From Chitinophaga silvatica (GTDB taxonomy: Bacteria; Bacteroidota; Bacteroidia; Chitinophagales; Chitinophagaceae), in assembly GCF_003419895.1 (NCBI RefSeq), contig NZ_QPMM01000013.1:1-64000 (forward strand): a stretch of 64,000 nt of DNA, given 5' to 3'. Every line of letters starts with the position of its first letter. Positions within the stretch are counted from its first letter, which is position 1. Shown in pieces: positions 54,173 through 63,893 of the stretch. The notes below the pieces were generated by a model. It saw only the letters and a program-made list of their open reading frames with translations. It searched no databases and was not told the origin of the DNA. A program made the translations under genes and the position numbers.

Positions 54173-56010
54173 TGAAGACAATCAATATAAAATCTCTACT
54201 CTGTATTCTTTCAATCTCGTTGGCAACGATAAGTTCCAAGGCTCAAATTTTCAATACCTATCCCAATTTGGGTGATGACATACAGACAGTAAAAAATATT
54301 GTGGAAGAGAATGCATATCTCCAGAATTTAAACATTCAAATCAACGGATTAAAGCAATCAAAGTATACTGTAAATTATACCACAAAGGCCAATGGAATTA
54401 TTGATATTACCATGCGGTACCAGGATTTTTGGTATGGGTTTGATACACGTTTCTATGATGTTTGTACACATTATATTGTTAAAAACGGAAAATACGAATA
54501 CATAGAAGAACAATTCCCGGGAATTCCTCAGGAACAGTTAGAAAAAAGTGTAAGAAGAATGGGTTTCCAGCAACTTATTGGAAGCTTGTATTTTTCAGAA
54601 ACCTATGAACATTATTATAAAATTTATACTGAGAAAGACACTGCTACCTGGGAATATCATACTACCGATTTAAATAAATTGCCGGAAAATATTCGGTCAA
54701 CAGTCGAGAAAGGTTTAATTGCTGGTGGTACCAAAGCAGTTATTGGAAGCAGGGATATATTACGCGCAACGAATACAGATGATTTTATACTTAAACCTGC
54801 TCACTACCTGTTTATAGAAGCAGAGGAATTTAGTGAAGGACTAGCAGTGGTTGGAGCAGATGAATATGGAGAAGCGGAACTTAAAAACTTTGGTGAACGA
54901 ATCATGTTTGGGTACATTAATAAAACCGGAGAGTTTCAAATTTTACCTGTTTATGCAAGTGCTCAACCCTTTAAAGATGGTTTTGCGATAGTGCAGTCGA
55001 GCTATGGTTCCAGCCCTTATTTCATTAATAGAAAAGGTGAAAATCAATTCAAACAATACTTTAGGGAAGCACGCAATTTCTCAGAAGGAGTTGCGGTTGT
55101 AGGGGGCAACGACGGACTTTATGGTTGTATTGATAAAACAGGTAAACTTATTACAGAGTATCGTTATGAGATAATTGGTGACTTTAAAAACGGCCATGCA
55201 CGTGTGAAAAGAGGAGGGAAGTGGGGGTTCATAAATGCTAGAGGAACAGAAGTAATTTTACCTCAGTTCGCCGAAGTAAGAGATTTTCATGAAGGTTTTG
55301 TATTTGTAGAGAAACATGCTGATGGTAAGGAGTTTTATCAATACATCAATAGTTCATACAATATTGCATTTGAATTACCCCGGGAAGCTATTTCACAACG
55401 TGACGTTTATTATTTGAAAAGTAACGAATATTATGATTTCCATAATGGTGTCATCAAGATTGTATATTATGATCCTCGCAAATATTTTGGTACCCGTGAA
55501 ATCCACTATATAGATACAACAGGACGAACACTAAATACCGGCAAGGGTAGTATGGCATATTTTGGAGAAGATGCTTTATTTGTTGAGAAAGCCTATCAGG
55601 GTCCTTATTCCGGGGTGAAAGATATTAAAGGTCGTTGGCAGATAAAACCGCAATTCGAGATTATTGGCAACTTTAGCGAAGGTCTGGCCAAGGTGCAGTT
55701 AAATAATAATTGGGGGTATATCAATAAGAACGGCGATGTAGTGATTAATAAAGATATCTTAAAGCCCAAAGGTACTGTACTTAGTACATATCCTTTAAAA
55801 TCTGCTGAAGATTTCTCCGAAGGTTTAGCATTGGTTAAATATCAGGACTACTTTGGATATATGAATCACGATGGAACCTGGGTAATTGAGCCTACCTTCT
55901 ACAAAGCTACTTCATTTAAAGATGGGGTAGCCCGTGTAAAAATCCCTGGTAGAATCGAATGGTGTTATATCGATAAAACTGGCAGGATTATTAGACCTGA
56001 CAGAAGATAA
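54172..56010 (+). CDS. Secreted WG-repeat protein 2
   Basis: The 612-residue product is a paralogue of the preceding protein, translationally coupled by a TAATG overlap. It has a signal peptide (SLLCILSISLATISSKAQ) and the same N-terminal domain (YYKIYTEKDTATWEYH against YYSRLYKNSAGKVVMEYH). WG repeats follow: MFGYINKTGEFQI, LYGCIDKTGKLI, KWGFINARGTEVI, NWGYINKNGDVVI and YFGYMNHDGTWVI. A tandem pair with matched domain order suggests a two-component surface complex. The role is unknown. Confidence 0.8.
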   Translation: MKTINIKSLLCILSISLATISSKAQIFNTYPNLGDDIQTVKNIVEENAYLQNLNIQINGLKQSKYTVNYTTKANGIIDITMRYQDFWYGFDTRFYDVCTHYIVKNGKYEYIEEQFPGIPQEQLEKSVRRMGFQQLIGSLYFSETYEHYYKIYTEKDTATWEYHTTDLNKLPENIRSTVEKGLIAGGTKAVIGSRDILRATNTDDFILKPAHYLFIEAEEFSEGLAVVGADEYGEAELKNFGERIMFGYINKTGEFQILPVYASAQPFKDGFAIVQSSYGSSPYFINRKGENQFKQYFREARNFSEGVAVVGGNDGLYGCIDKTGKLITEYRYEIIGDFKNGHARVKRGGKWGFINARGTEVILPQFAEVRDFHEGFVFVEKHADGKEFYQYINSSYNIAFELPREAISQRDVYYLKSNEYYDFHNGVIKIVYYDPRKYFGTREIHYIDTTGRTLNTGKGSMAYFGEDALFVEKAYQGPYSGVKDIKGRWQIKPQFEIIGNFSEGLAKVQLNNNWGYINKNGDVVINKDILKPKGTVLSTYPLKSAEDFSEGLALVKYQDYFGYMNHDGTWVIEPTFYKATSFKDGVARVKIPGRIEWCYIDKTGRIIRPDRR

Positions 56011-56021
56011 AACTGGCAGAA

Positions 56022-56825
56022 CTATAATTTGTATCCCTTCAAATCCTTCTTATAAGGTTTCTTAAAATCGTTAAGCATATCGATTATATAGCTTACATTT
56101 TTATTCTCAAATAAATGTATAATCCAAACGCCAATTTTCAGGAATCCCCTGTTTTTAATTAGACTACCACCCAACTCCGCGATTTCACTATCACGTTTGG
56201 TAATGAAATCTTCGTAAGCGTCAGCTGTTTTCAATGCCAGTTCTTCTGCAAAGCACCAGGAACCATCCCTTGCGTTGCCAAGGCTGAACTGTACCAGCAT
56301 TGAATTGGATTTGGTACCTCTGAAACCAAGTATAGAAAGAAATGGAGATAGTAGATTTAGCTGATTAATGACTCCGTATGTCAAGGATGCAAGTATTAGG
56401 TTGATATTATTATAATCGGTTCTTAAACTATTTAGATCACCATTTGAAACTTCGCAGGTTGCAATGCCCAGGTCGAGATTGATATGTGCATTCATTCCCA
56501 GCAATAAGTGCTGTAAAATTAAACAGGAGCGCTTCTTAGAAGCATTAAATGCAACCTGCCAGGACTCGGTGACAGGCTTACCCTGCTTCCATTGATCATA
56601 CGCATAGAAATAGCGGTTTGCAAACTGAACGTCAAGCCTGGCAATATTTTTTCCATCACCAAACTGACCAGCGGCTATACCTTCCTTTACCTTTAGCGTT
56701 ACTTTGTAATACAGGGCGGCGAAATAACCACTACGGTCTTTATTTTTGATGGCCATGCTGATGATACCTTCCAGTTTTGACAAAACATCATCTAAAGTTT
56801 GTGCTACTATTGGGGTGGCAGACAT
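56022..56825 (-). CDS. DUF5995-family protein
   Basis: The 267-residue soluble protein has no signal peptide. The central motif LQHLLLGMNAHINLDLGIAT, and upstream FANRYFYAYDQWKQGK, are the hallmark of the DUF5995 family, whose function is unknown. The conserved histidines of HLLLGMNAH could bind a metal. It points against the WG-repeat pair (convergent). Confidence 0.75.
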   Translation of the reverse strand: MSATPIVAQTLDDVLSKLEGIISMAIKNKDRSGYFAALYYKVTLKVKEGIAAGQFGDGKNIARLDVQFANRYFYAYDQWKQGKPVTESWQVAFNASKKRSCLILQHLLLGMNAHINLDLGIATCEVSNGDLNSLRTDYNNINLILASLTYGVINQLNLLSPFLSILGFRGTKSNSMLVQFSLGNARDGSWCFAEELALKTADAYEDFITKRDSEIAELGGSLIKNRGFLKIGVWIIHLFENKNVSYIIDMLNDFKKPYKKDLKGYKL

Positions 56826-56961
56826 TGTATTTGTTTTTTGGGTTGATGTAGGTATTATGAATTTTGTGGCTTCCTGTATATCAGACCACTAATTTAAATT
56901 CCTTCAAAGGAAAAGGAAATTCAAATTACAAGATAACAGAAAAAAATTATAATAGACACCA

Positions 56962-57010
56962 AAACGCAGAAGCCTGTTACAGAATTATTCTGCAACAGGC
57001 TTCTGCGTTT
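56962..57010 (-). terminator. Long perfect hairpin, terminator of the TIGR03118 gene
   Basis: AAACGCAGAAGCCTGTT (56962-56978) pairs with AACAGGCTTCTGCGTTT (56994-57010), and an inner CAGAAT...ATTCTG extends the stem after one mismatch. It lies 14 bp beyond the stop of the minus-strand gene at 57024. Confidence 0.85.
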
Positions 57011-57023
57011 AGTACAAATATTA

Positions 57024-58118
57024 TTAGAATCTATGTAAATAGCCAAATAGTCCATGTGCTTCATCAAATGGACCGGCAGTGAAGTATATTTTATTAGGAG
57101 CATTTGGGATGTTGCTTTCAATAGCCCAAATGCCTCTAATTGTTATTGGAGTATTACCATTCTTTAATTGTCCGAGGTAGTCACCGTTCCTATTGTAAGC
57201 GTTGATTCTGCCATCGCCAAAATTGCTGATGAGAATTACACTACGGTTATTATCGAAACCAGAACAACCAGGTGTGATGCCCCATGGAGAATTAAGTGTT
57301 CCCTGGGTAGCAAATCTTCTTATGAAGGAGCCATCAGGGCGGTAAACATCTACAAATCCATTACCATGGCCTGCCAGATCATCATGTTTATCGGGTTTTT
57401 GTTTAGCATAGGTAACATATAATTGACCTTCTATGTTTCTGATGTTAAAGGGAGCAAAGCCTGCAGGAATATTAGGATCGGTAAATGCTCTGCCGGTTAC
57501 ATAATGGAAAGCAGAGTCAAATACATCAATTGCGCCACTGCGGAAATTGGTAGCATAAATATAATCGTTCCCGTTATCTCTCGCAATGGCAAGTCCTTTG
57601 TATACTGCGCTGGTAGATGATCTGTCTGCCTGGATAACTCCCATTGTACCGGATGTCCAGGAAACAATTGTACCATCTTCAGTAGCAAAAATAAACTTGG
57701 TGCCACGGAAACTGGAAGTACTGTTATATACTACGCCTGTGGGAGCGCCTGGTACATTTGGGGTCGGAGATGGTATACTAACCGGCGGTAATAAAGTGTT
57801 ACCACTATTGTTGTAAATAACGCTTTTACCAGCATTGTTGGATGAGATCCAGAAGGCGCCGGTAGGGCCAATTGCAATGCCCCAGGCGTTCACAAGGTTG
57901 GGATCAATGATAGTTCCCGTAAAACTATTTGTATCTGAAACCAAATTGGTTTGCTGATACCTATTGGCTAAGCACTCACATTCGTCACATCTTCTGTCAT
58001 GATCTGAATTGTGGCAGCTGCTGGAGATTAATAGAAAGAAGGATAACACAATCGGTAATCCGGGCGCTACCATGCTTTTAATGGGTTGGGTAAGCATTTT
58101 CTTAAACAATGTTTTCAT
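57024..58118 (-). CDS. TIGR03118-family exported beta-propeller-like protein
   Basis: The product of about 364 residues, starting at the ATG read from 58118 (MKTLFKKML), has an export signal or lipobox (LSFFLLISSSCHNS). The body carries QTNLVSDTNSFTGTIIDPNL, then VNAWGIAIGPTGAFWISSNN, PTGVVYN, ATEDGTIVSWTSG, LNSPWGITPG and FGDGRINAYNRNGDYLGQL. These are the repeating blades and landmarks of the TIGR03118 family. Function in the family is unsettled. A frame start 12 codons upstream is possible but spoils the signal. Confidence 0.85.
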   Translation of the reverse strand: MKTLFKKMLTQPIKSMVAPGLPIVLSFFLLISSSCHNSDHDRRCDECECLANRYQQTNLVSDTNSFTGTIIDPNLVNAWGIAIGPTGAFWISSNNAGKSVIYNNSGNTLLPPVSIPSPTPNVPGAPTGVVYNSTSSFRGTKFIFATEDGTIVSWTSGTMGVIQADRSSTSAVYKGLAIARDNGNDYIYATNFRSGAIDVFDSAFHYVTGRAFTDPNIPAGFAPFNIRNIEGQLYVTYAKQKPDKHDDLAGHGNGFVDVYRPDGSFIRRFATQGTLNSPWGITPGCSGFDNNRSVILISNFGDGRINAYNRNGDYLGQLKNGNTPITIRGIWAIESNIPNAPNKIYFTAGPFDEAHGLFGYLHRF

Positions 58119-58455
58119 TTTTTGAGTTTTTGGAAGTCCATGAAAATTCATCAATGCATTGTTTCATCTTCCAGTTTCCACTAGAAATTGTTTATACCTA
58201 TACGTATCAGGAGTGCCTTGTACAGAGCTTGGGGTTATTACCAGTCTTTCACTTCATCATAATGCAGAATATCGTAACCGTTAGGGGTAATTGTTTCAAA
58301 AGGGTAACAAACACAGGGATTTTCGAAAATCCGTGATGTTAATAATTAAGGATTTACCGGACAAAAAGTTGACTTAAGAAGAAAAAAAATATTGAGATAT
58401 CAACAATAACATTTCAATTGTTATATAAAATAAATTCATCTAGTAGGTTGACGAT

Positions 58456-59187
58456 CTAAAAGTCTCCATAATCCTTACTACTAGTCAATTCGGCCCACCT
58501 GGTAGATAGAAGTTTAGCATAATCCAATACTGGCAATCCATAAGAGCCTAACGAATATCCATCGTTGGCTTCAATTAATAAAGTTCTGCCATTATCTGTA
58601 ACGCCAAAATCCATCGCATAGGCTTTGGGTGAATTAGTATAACTATGAACAGCATTTTCGATGACTTCTGGATTGTACTGTAACTTCCAGTTACCCCGGT
58701 ATCGGCGAACATCCAATATCTTACCGTGCCTGACAAAGCATCTCCATTCTGCTATGAAGTTTACACTTTCTGAACACCAGATATCTGTATCCGATTGAAA
58801 ATCGTAGCAACCGATAAGGTCTCTTTCACAAGTAATCAATTTACCAGTAAAGGATTTGGATCGATGCAGAGGTTTGATGAATATATTAAATGAATTATTA
58901 TTTGCAAATTGATGCATTGTAGATTTCCATATTTTCCTGCCAAGAAATGACCGGATTGATTCAGGATAATCCAAGGGAGTTGGAATATCAAAATGAAAAT
59001 GATGCAGGATTTTATGAACATCGTTAATACCGCCAACAACAACATCTTCCGGATTGTTGCCGGTAATTAATGCTACATCTTTATAAAAAACAATTTCCCA
59101 TCCAAGCTTTAGAAATCCTTCATAAGCGGCAAAAGAGTTGGGATTAGAACATTGGTTATTGTTGGAGATTTGGATATAGGCTTTCAT
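58456..59187 (-). CDS. ATP-grasp domain protein (DUF4343-like)
   Basis: The 243-residue soluble protein has the late ATP-grasp pattern: FIKPLHRSKSFTGKLI (lysine and loop), SESVNFIAEWRCFVRHGKIL and YAMDFGVTDNGRTLLIEAND, with the metal-binding acidic residues E and ND. ATP-grasp enzymes of this stand-alone type ligate a carboxylate to an amine or thiol. No peptide precursor gene is visible nearby, so the substrate is unknown. Confidence 0.75.
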   Translation of the reverse strand: MKAYIQISNNNQCSNPNSFAAYEGFLKLGWEIVFYKDVALITGNNPEDVVVGGINDVHKILHHFHFDIPTPLDYPESIRSFLGRKIWKSTMHQFANNNSFNIFIKPLHRSKSFTGKLITCERDLIGCYDFQSDTDIWCSESVNFIAEWRCFVRHGKILDVRRYRGNWKLQYNPEVIENAVHSYTNSPKAYAMDFGVTDNGRTLLIEANDGYSLGSYGLPVLDYAKLLSTRWAELTSSKDYGDF

Positions 59188-59800
59188 GATGCAAAATTAG
59201 TAATTAACAGTAAGAAGAATTACATATACATTGCTGAAGCCAACTATACAGATCTAAATGGAGGTAAGATCAGGAAAATGATAATTCATTAGTTGATTTA
59301 CTCAACTATTTTTTCCAGGGTTGTGATTTTTCGATTGAGGCTATAAGACTTATTTATACAGAGTCTCTGAAATATTTTAGAAATATTTTGTTTAAGTTCC
59401 TTTGAGAGTAAAAGAAAGGAATAGCACTAACATGATAAATAATTACGATTATTTGATAATTACATAATAAGCAATTAACTACACGTATTAAATTATTATT
59501 AATTATTTGCATTTTCGTATATCCAAGAAGGTATTCTTGCATAAAAAGAAATAACACTTGGAAATATTAAAATGATTCCTTCAAGGAAAATTTAATAGGA
59601 TTACATCCTCTTTTTACCCTTTTGCTTTTTGAAAATAATACCACTCATAGCATCGACCTTTGTAATTGCAATATATTATATATATATTGCACGCCATTTG
59701 ATCACCCTTGACAAATCGATAACCATGTGATATTAGACTGTTCTATGCTAACTTTTATTGCTTGATTCAAAATATCTTTTTTTACAATAGTTTTATTTAA
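59188..59800 (+). other. AT-rich intergenic stretch with a palindrome
   Basis: About 610 bp without a convincing gene between divergent genes. TGCAATATAT (59667-59676) and ATATATTGCA (59682-59691) form a palindrome with a five-base spacer, 110 bp before the MBOAT gene. It could be an operator; no further support is visible. Confidence 0.35.
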
Positions 59801-61237
59801 ATGCTGTTTAACTCGATTAGCTTCGCGATATTTCTGCCAATTGTTTTCGTTTTATACTGGTTTGTTTTCGGAAAGAATTTAAAGATGCAAAATAGGTTAC
59901 TGTTAGTATCCAGCTATTTTTTTTATGCCTGCTGGGATTACAGGTTTCTTTTTCTGCTTATATTTTCAACACTGTTAGATTACTTTACAGGTATAAAAAT
60001 GTATGAGGCAAAGTCCACCAAAATGAAGAAATGGTGGTTTTGGTTAAGTGTGTGTGTTAACTTAGGATTCCTTGGAGTATTTAAATATTTTAACTTTTTT
60101 GCAGCTTCGTTCTCAGATGCATTATTACTTTTAGGATTCAAAGCAAATCCTGCTGTCCTTAATATAGTTTTACCAGTAGGTATTTCGTTTTATACCTTTC
60201 ACGGATTATCCTATGTAGTTGATATTTATAAAGACAGAATTAAACCAGAGAGAAATTTTGTTGATTATTCTGTTTTTGTAAGCTTTTTCCCTCTGTTAGT
60301 AGCAGGACCCATTGAACGAGCTACACATCTTTTGCCGCAAATTCGGCAGCAACGGGAATTCAATTATCCTAAAATGGTAGATGGATTGAGGCAAATTCTC
60401 TGGGGACTCTTTAAAAAGGTAGTAATAGCTGATAATTGTGCATATTATGCCAATATGATTTTTAATCATTCATCAGATTATTCAGGAAGTACGCTTGCAT
60501 TAGGAGCATTGTTCTTTACTTTCCAGATTTACGGAGATTTCTCAGGCTATTCCGATATTGCTCTTGGAACTGCGAGGCTATTTGGAATGGAGCTGTTGCG
60601 CAATTTTGCCTTTCCATATTTCTCAAGAGATATTGCCGAATTTTGGAGAAGATGGCATATTTCTCTTTCAACCTGGTTCAGAGATTATTTGTATATCCCA
60701 CTGGGAGGTAGCAAAGGTGGAATGTGGAAAAAAGTAAGGAATACCTTCATTATTTTTATTGTAAGTGGTTTTTGGCATGGTGCTAACTGGACATTCATAG
60801 TTTGGGGTGCATTGAATGCATTATTTATTCTGCCTTTAATCATCTTTAATAAGAACAGAAATAACTTGGAAATAGTTGCCAAAGGAAAACAGCTGCCTAC
60901 TTTAAAGGAATTCCTAAGTATTTTGCTGACCTTTAGCCTGACAACTTTAGCATGGATTGTATTTCGTTCTGAAAATATGGGGCATGCTTATAATTATATC
61001 TCTGGGATATTCTCCAGATCGTTATTTACTATTCCAGAAATTTTACCAATTAAGACTATCGTACTTGTTTGTTTATTCATTGTCATTGAATGGTTAGGAC
61101 GTGAACATCAATATGCAATTGAGAACATTGACGTTAAAGTTCCAAAATTTGGACGTTGGGCTTTTTATTATGCAATAGTGGCCTGTATTGTTTATTATGC
61201 AGGCGCTGAACAGCAGTTTATCTATTTCCAATTTTAG
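59801..61237 (+). CDS. MBOAT-family membrane O-acyltransferase (AlgI/DltB-like)
   Basis: The 478-residue multi-spanning protein has MBOAT hallmarks: LPVGISFYTFHGLSYVVDIY, LVAGPIERATHLLPQI, FWRRWHISLSTWFRDYLYIP and the catalytic-histidine region SGFWHGANWTFIVWGALNA. The family moves acetyl groups across the inner membrane for O-acetylation of exopolysaccharide, teichoic acid or cell wall. The next gene encodes a membrane-anchored SGNH-like partner that would complete the transfer outside. Confidence 0.92.
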   Translation: MLFNSISFAIFLPIVFVLYWFVFGKNLKMQNRLLLVSSYFFYACWDYRFLFLLIFSTLLDYFTGIKMYEAKSTKMKKWWFWLSVCVNLGFLGVFKYFNFFAASFSDALLLLGFKANPAVLNIVLPVGISFYTFHGLSYVVDIYKDRIKPERNFVDYSVFVSFFPLLVAGPIERATHLLPQIRQQREFNYPKMVDGLRQILWGLFKKVVIADNCAYYANMIFNHSSDYSGSTLALGALFFTFQIYGDFSGYSDIALGTARLFGMELLRNFAFPYFSRDIAEFWRRWHISLSTWFRDYLYIPLGGSKGGMWKKVRNTFIIFIVSGFWHGANWTFIVWGALNALFILPLIIFNKNRNNLEIVAKGKQLPTLKEFLSILLTFSLTTLAWIVFRSENMGHAYNYISGIFSRSLFTIPEILPIKTIVLVCLFIVIEWLGREHQYAIENIDVKVPKFGRWAFYYAIVACIVYYAGAEQQFIYFQF

Positions 61238-61332
61238 AGTTGAAATGTTTTAGTAAGTCATAGTATTTTTTTGCCAACAATTTATCAGGTCAACTTTCTG
61301 TAGAATATCGGTTATTTTATTTCAATTTTACG

Positions 61333-62274
61333 ATGAGACTGTTTATTAAATCCGTGTTATTTTTTGCCTTGCCCATTATTTTAATAGGTCTGACTTTAGA
61401 AATTTTACTTCGCCAAATTCCTAACGATTACACCTTTAAAAGAGATGGCTTATACAAGCATGCTGATAGCATGCAAGTACTTTTTCTGGGAAGTTCGCAT
61501 GCCTTTTATGGAATAAATCCAACCTATACCCACTTGAAAAGTTTTAATGCCGGATATATTTCACAAAGTCTAAAGTACGATGCGGAAATACTTAATAGGT
61601 ATATAGATAATTTGAAGGAGCTGAAATATGTAGCTGTTCCAATTTCATACTTTACTTTATTCACAAATCTTGAATCTGGTTCAGAGGCCTGGAGGTCTAA
61701 AAACTATACTATCTACTATAAATTCCACACTTCAAATAAGATTACAGATTACTCAGAAATACTCGGAAGTAAATTTGATATTAACCTGAAAAGATTTTTA
61801 TCTTATTATATTTCAGCTCATTCAGCAATAACTTGTTCTGAGTTAGGTTGGGGAACTTCCTATCAATCGAAAAATAGCCGGGATTTGGAAGAGACTGGAT
61901 TGGAAGCAGCGAAAAGACACACAGTTAAGAACCTGAGTGATAAAGACAATGTTGCTATATATAATGAAAACATAGCAATGTTGGATAAGATAATCACTTT
62001 AGCAAAGAAAAAAGATGTTAAGGTAGTTTTCTACACACCTCCTGCATATATTTCATACATTCAAAAGTTGAATGATGAACAATTAACTAAAACAATATCT
62101 ACAATAGAAAAACTAACAGAAAAGCATAATAATACTATTTACCTAAACTTTTTAAAAGATTCTTCATTTATTAAGTCAGATTTTTATGATGCAGATCATT
62201 TAAATGAAATAGGTGCTGAAAAATTTACTAAAATGTTAGATAGTATCATCGTTAATGATCCAAAGACTTATTAA
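61333..62274 (+). CDS. Membrane-anchored SGNH-like acetyl-transfer partner of the MBOAT protein
   Basis: The 313-residue product has one N-terminal anchor (FIKSVLFFALPIILIGLTLEI) and a periplasmic domain. Block I is VLFLGSSHAFYGINPTY (nucleophile serine in GSSHA) and block V is DADHLNEIGAEKF (aspartate-histidine pair). This is the SGNH/GDSL-like arrangement of AlgX/AlgJ- or DltD-type partners of MBOAT enzymes. It follows the MBOAT gene by 95 bp on the same strand. Confidence 0.7.
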   Translation: MRLFIKSVLFFALPIILIGLTLEILLRQIPNDYTFKRDGLYKHADSMQVLFLGSSHAFYGINPTYTHLKSFNAGYISQSLKYDAEILNRYIDNLKELKYVAVPISYFTLFTNLESGSEAWRSKNYTIYYKFHTSNKITDYSEILGSKFDINLKRFLSYYISAHSAITCSELGWGTSYQSKNSRDLEETGLEAAKRHTVKNLSDKDNVAIYNENIAMLDKIITLAKKKDVKVVFYTPPAYISYIQKLNDEQLTKTISTIEKLTEKHNNTIYLNFLKDSSFIKSDFYDADHLNEIGAEKFTKMLDSIIVNDPKTY

Positions 62275-62321
62275 TAGCAAATTGAGATAAATAGTTTGTA
62301 GTTATTAATTTAACAAACTAC

Positions 62322-62392
62322 TGCTCCAATAAACATTCCAAACCCATCGACAGATAGTGTAGGAATGTTCATTGGAGCATTCCTTTTTCTTT
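62322..62392 (+). terminator. Rho-independent terminator of the MBOAT/SGNH operon
   Basis: TGCTCCAAT-A-AACATTCC (62322-62339) pairs with GGAATGTT-C-ATTGGAGCA (62362-62379), followed by TTCCTTTTTCTTT. Confidence 0.85.
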
Positions 62393-62471
62393 AAAAAATA
62401 ATAACTATTCATACATTCGATACAGAACCAATTAGAGGTAAAATCAGAAAAATGAGCATTCCTTAGTTGAA

Positions 62472-63065
62472 TTATTTGTCGCTCTTCTCATCACTTAATG
62501 ACTGAAAATTTTCTATTACATCTGAAATTACTGTTTCCTGTTTCTTTATTCTCTTTTTTTCAATAAAAAACCAGCTGATGAAAATCCAGCACAGCAAAAC
62601 CGTGTAGATAAGAATTTGAACAGTATTACTAAAGCGGCGGGTAAATTCGATTGTATATAAGCAAAACCCCAGGCTTAGCATCAGAAAGTACACTTTGAAA
62701 ATATTGAACTGAACAAATCGTTGTTTCTCCCTGATTCGCTGCATATGTTGTATATATTCAAAGACAGGAAGATTGATTGCGGGATTTAATATTTTAATTA
62801 GTCCGGTCGAATAAATAATATATAAAATCATCCCAATGAATAGCATCGCTACCCCTATCCAGGTAGTGATCATTGTTGGCGCTGTAGTCATCAATTTATT
62901 GATGATGATTGCGGCACCTGCCACTATGGAGATGATGGTGCGGATAAGCTGGTTACGTAATCCCCTTTTTACACTTGTTGCATTTCTCATTAGAATATCC
63001 TTAGAGGGAGCTGCAATTACTTTTTTGCTCTGCCACAATTGATAAAATTTATCCTCAGCGCTCAT
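62472..63065 (-). CDS. Membrane protein co-encoded with an ECF sigma factor (possible anti-sigma factor)
   Basis: The 197-residue product has a charged N-terminus of about 35 residues and about four membrane helices in two pairs (roughly 40-85 and 120-165). Its start overlaps the end of the sigma-factor gene by 11 bp, so the two are translated together. This placement is usual for a membrane anti-sigma factor. No ZAS or FecR motif is present, so the role is inferred from context. Confidence 0.6.
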   Translation of the reverse strand: MSAEDKFYQLWQSKKVIAAPSKDILMRNATSVKRGLRNQLIRTIISIVAGAAIIINKLMTTAPTMITTWIGVAMLFIGMILYIIYSTGLIKILNPAINLPVFEYIQHMQRIREKQRFVQFNIFKVYFLMLSLGFCLYTIEFTRRFSNTVQILIYTVLLCWIFISWFFIEKKRIKKQETVISDVIENFQSLSDEKSDK

Positions 63066-63582
63066 AAGATTTGAATTTTTCAGTTAACTTCTCTTTTATC
63101 CTGTGAATTCGTACTCTTATATTTGATTCAGATAACCCCAGGATATTGGCTATTTCTGCCTGCTTTACATTTTCCAGTTCCATGGAAATGATTAATCTGT
63201 CAGTTTCATTTAAAGAAGCAATGCATTTATAAAGAAAATTGACTTCATCTTCATTACCATTCGTATTGTTCTCTTCTGCTCTGTCATCTATTGCTTTATT
63301 GATAAATCGACTACTTCTTTCCAACTGGCGAAGACAGTTATTACAGGCGATTCGGAATATCCAGGTGCCAATTGCCGCTTCCTGCCGAAAATTCGGTAGC
63401 TGCTTCCATACGGCAATAAATGTGTCCTGGGCTATGTCTTTTGCCCATTCCGGCTCGTTAACATATCCCATACAGAGTCTGAATACCTTATCCCAGTAAT
63501 CTCCATAAATCTGGTCAAATACGCTTTGATGCTCAACGGAAGTAGTTGTCGATTTGGTCAGAATACCATTCTTAATCGTCAT
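63055..63582 (-). CDS. ECF RNA polymerase sigma factor
   Basis: The 175-residue product has region 2 (DQIYGDYWDKVFRLCMGYVN, then AKDIAQDTFIAVWKQLPNF, and the -10 recognition helix GTWIFRIACNNCLRQLERS). Region 4 follows (SLNETDRLIISMELENVKQA, then EIANILGLSESNIRVRIHRI). It overlaps its membrane partner gene downstream. It is a separate signalling unit from the FecI-like sigma factor at 34753. Confidence 0.92.
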   Translation of the reverse strand: MTIKNGILTKSTTTSVEHQSVFDQIYGDYWDKVFRLCMGYVNEPEWAKDIAQDTFIAVWKQLPNFRQEAAIGTWIFRIACNNCLRQLERSSRFINKAIDDRAEENNTNGNEDEVNFLYKCIASLNETDRLIISMELENVKQAEIANILGLSESNIRVRIHRIKEKLTEKFKSYER

Positions 63583-63893
63583 ACTGGATGAAATGCAGCC
63601 CCTTTGTGGCTTATTAAACAGAAACGATATTTAATTTTACTTTTAGATACGCGAACAATTAAAATGTTACAAAACAGGTGAAAATTTTCTTGAACTTATG
63701 AAAACAGGTTCAGAATCAATCAATTAAAATTAAGCTATACAAATGGGCTATTGATAGCCATTATCGCAAGTATAAAAGTAAGGGTTACAAAGGCGCGTCG
63801 AAATCCAAACTCGACAAATGTGGACTGTTGTTCCATAGGATGCAGGATATTATGATACAAACATAACATATCAGTACTTTATTTCAAACAAAC

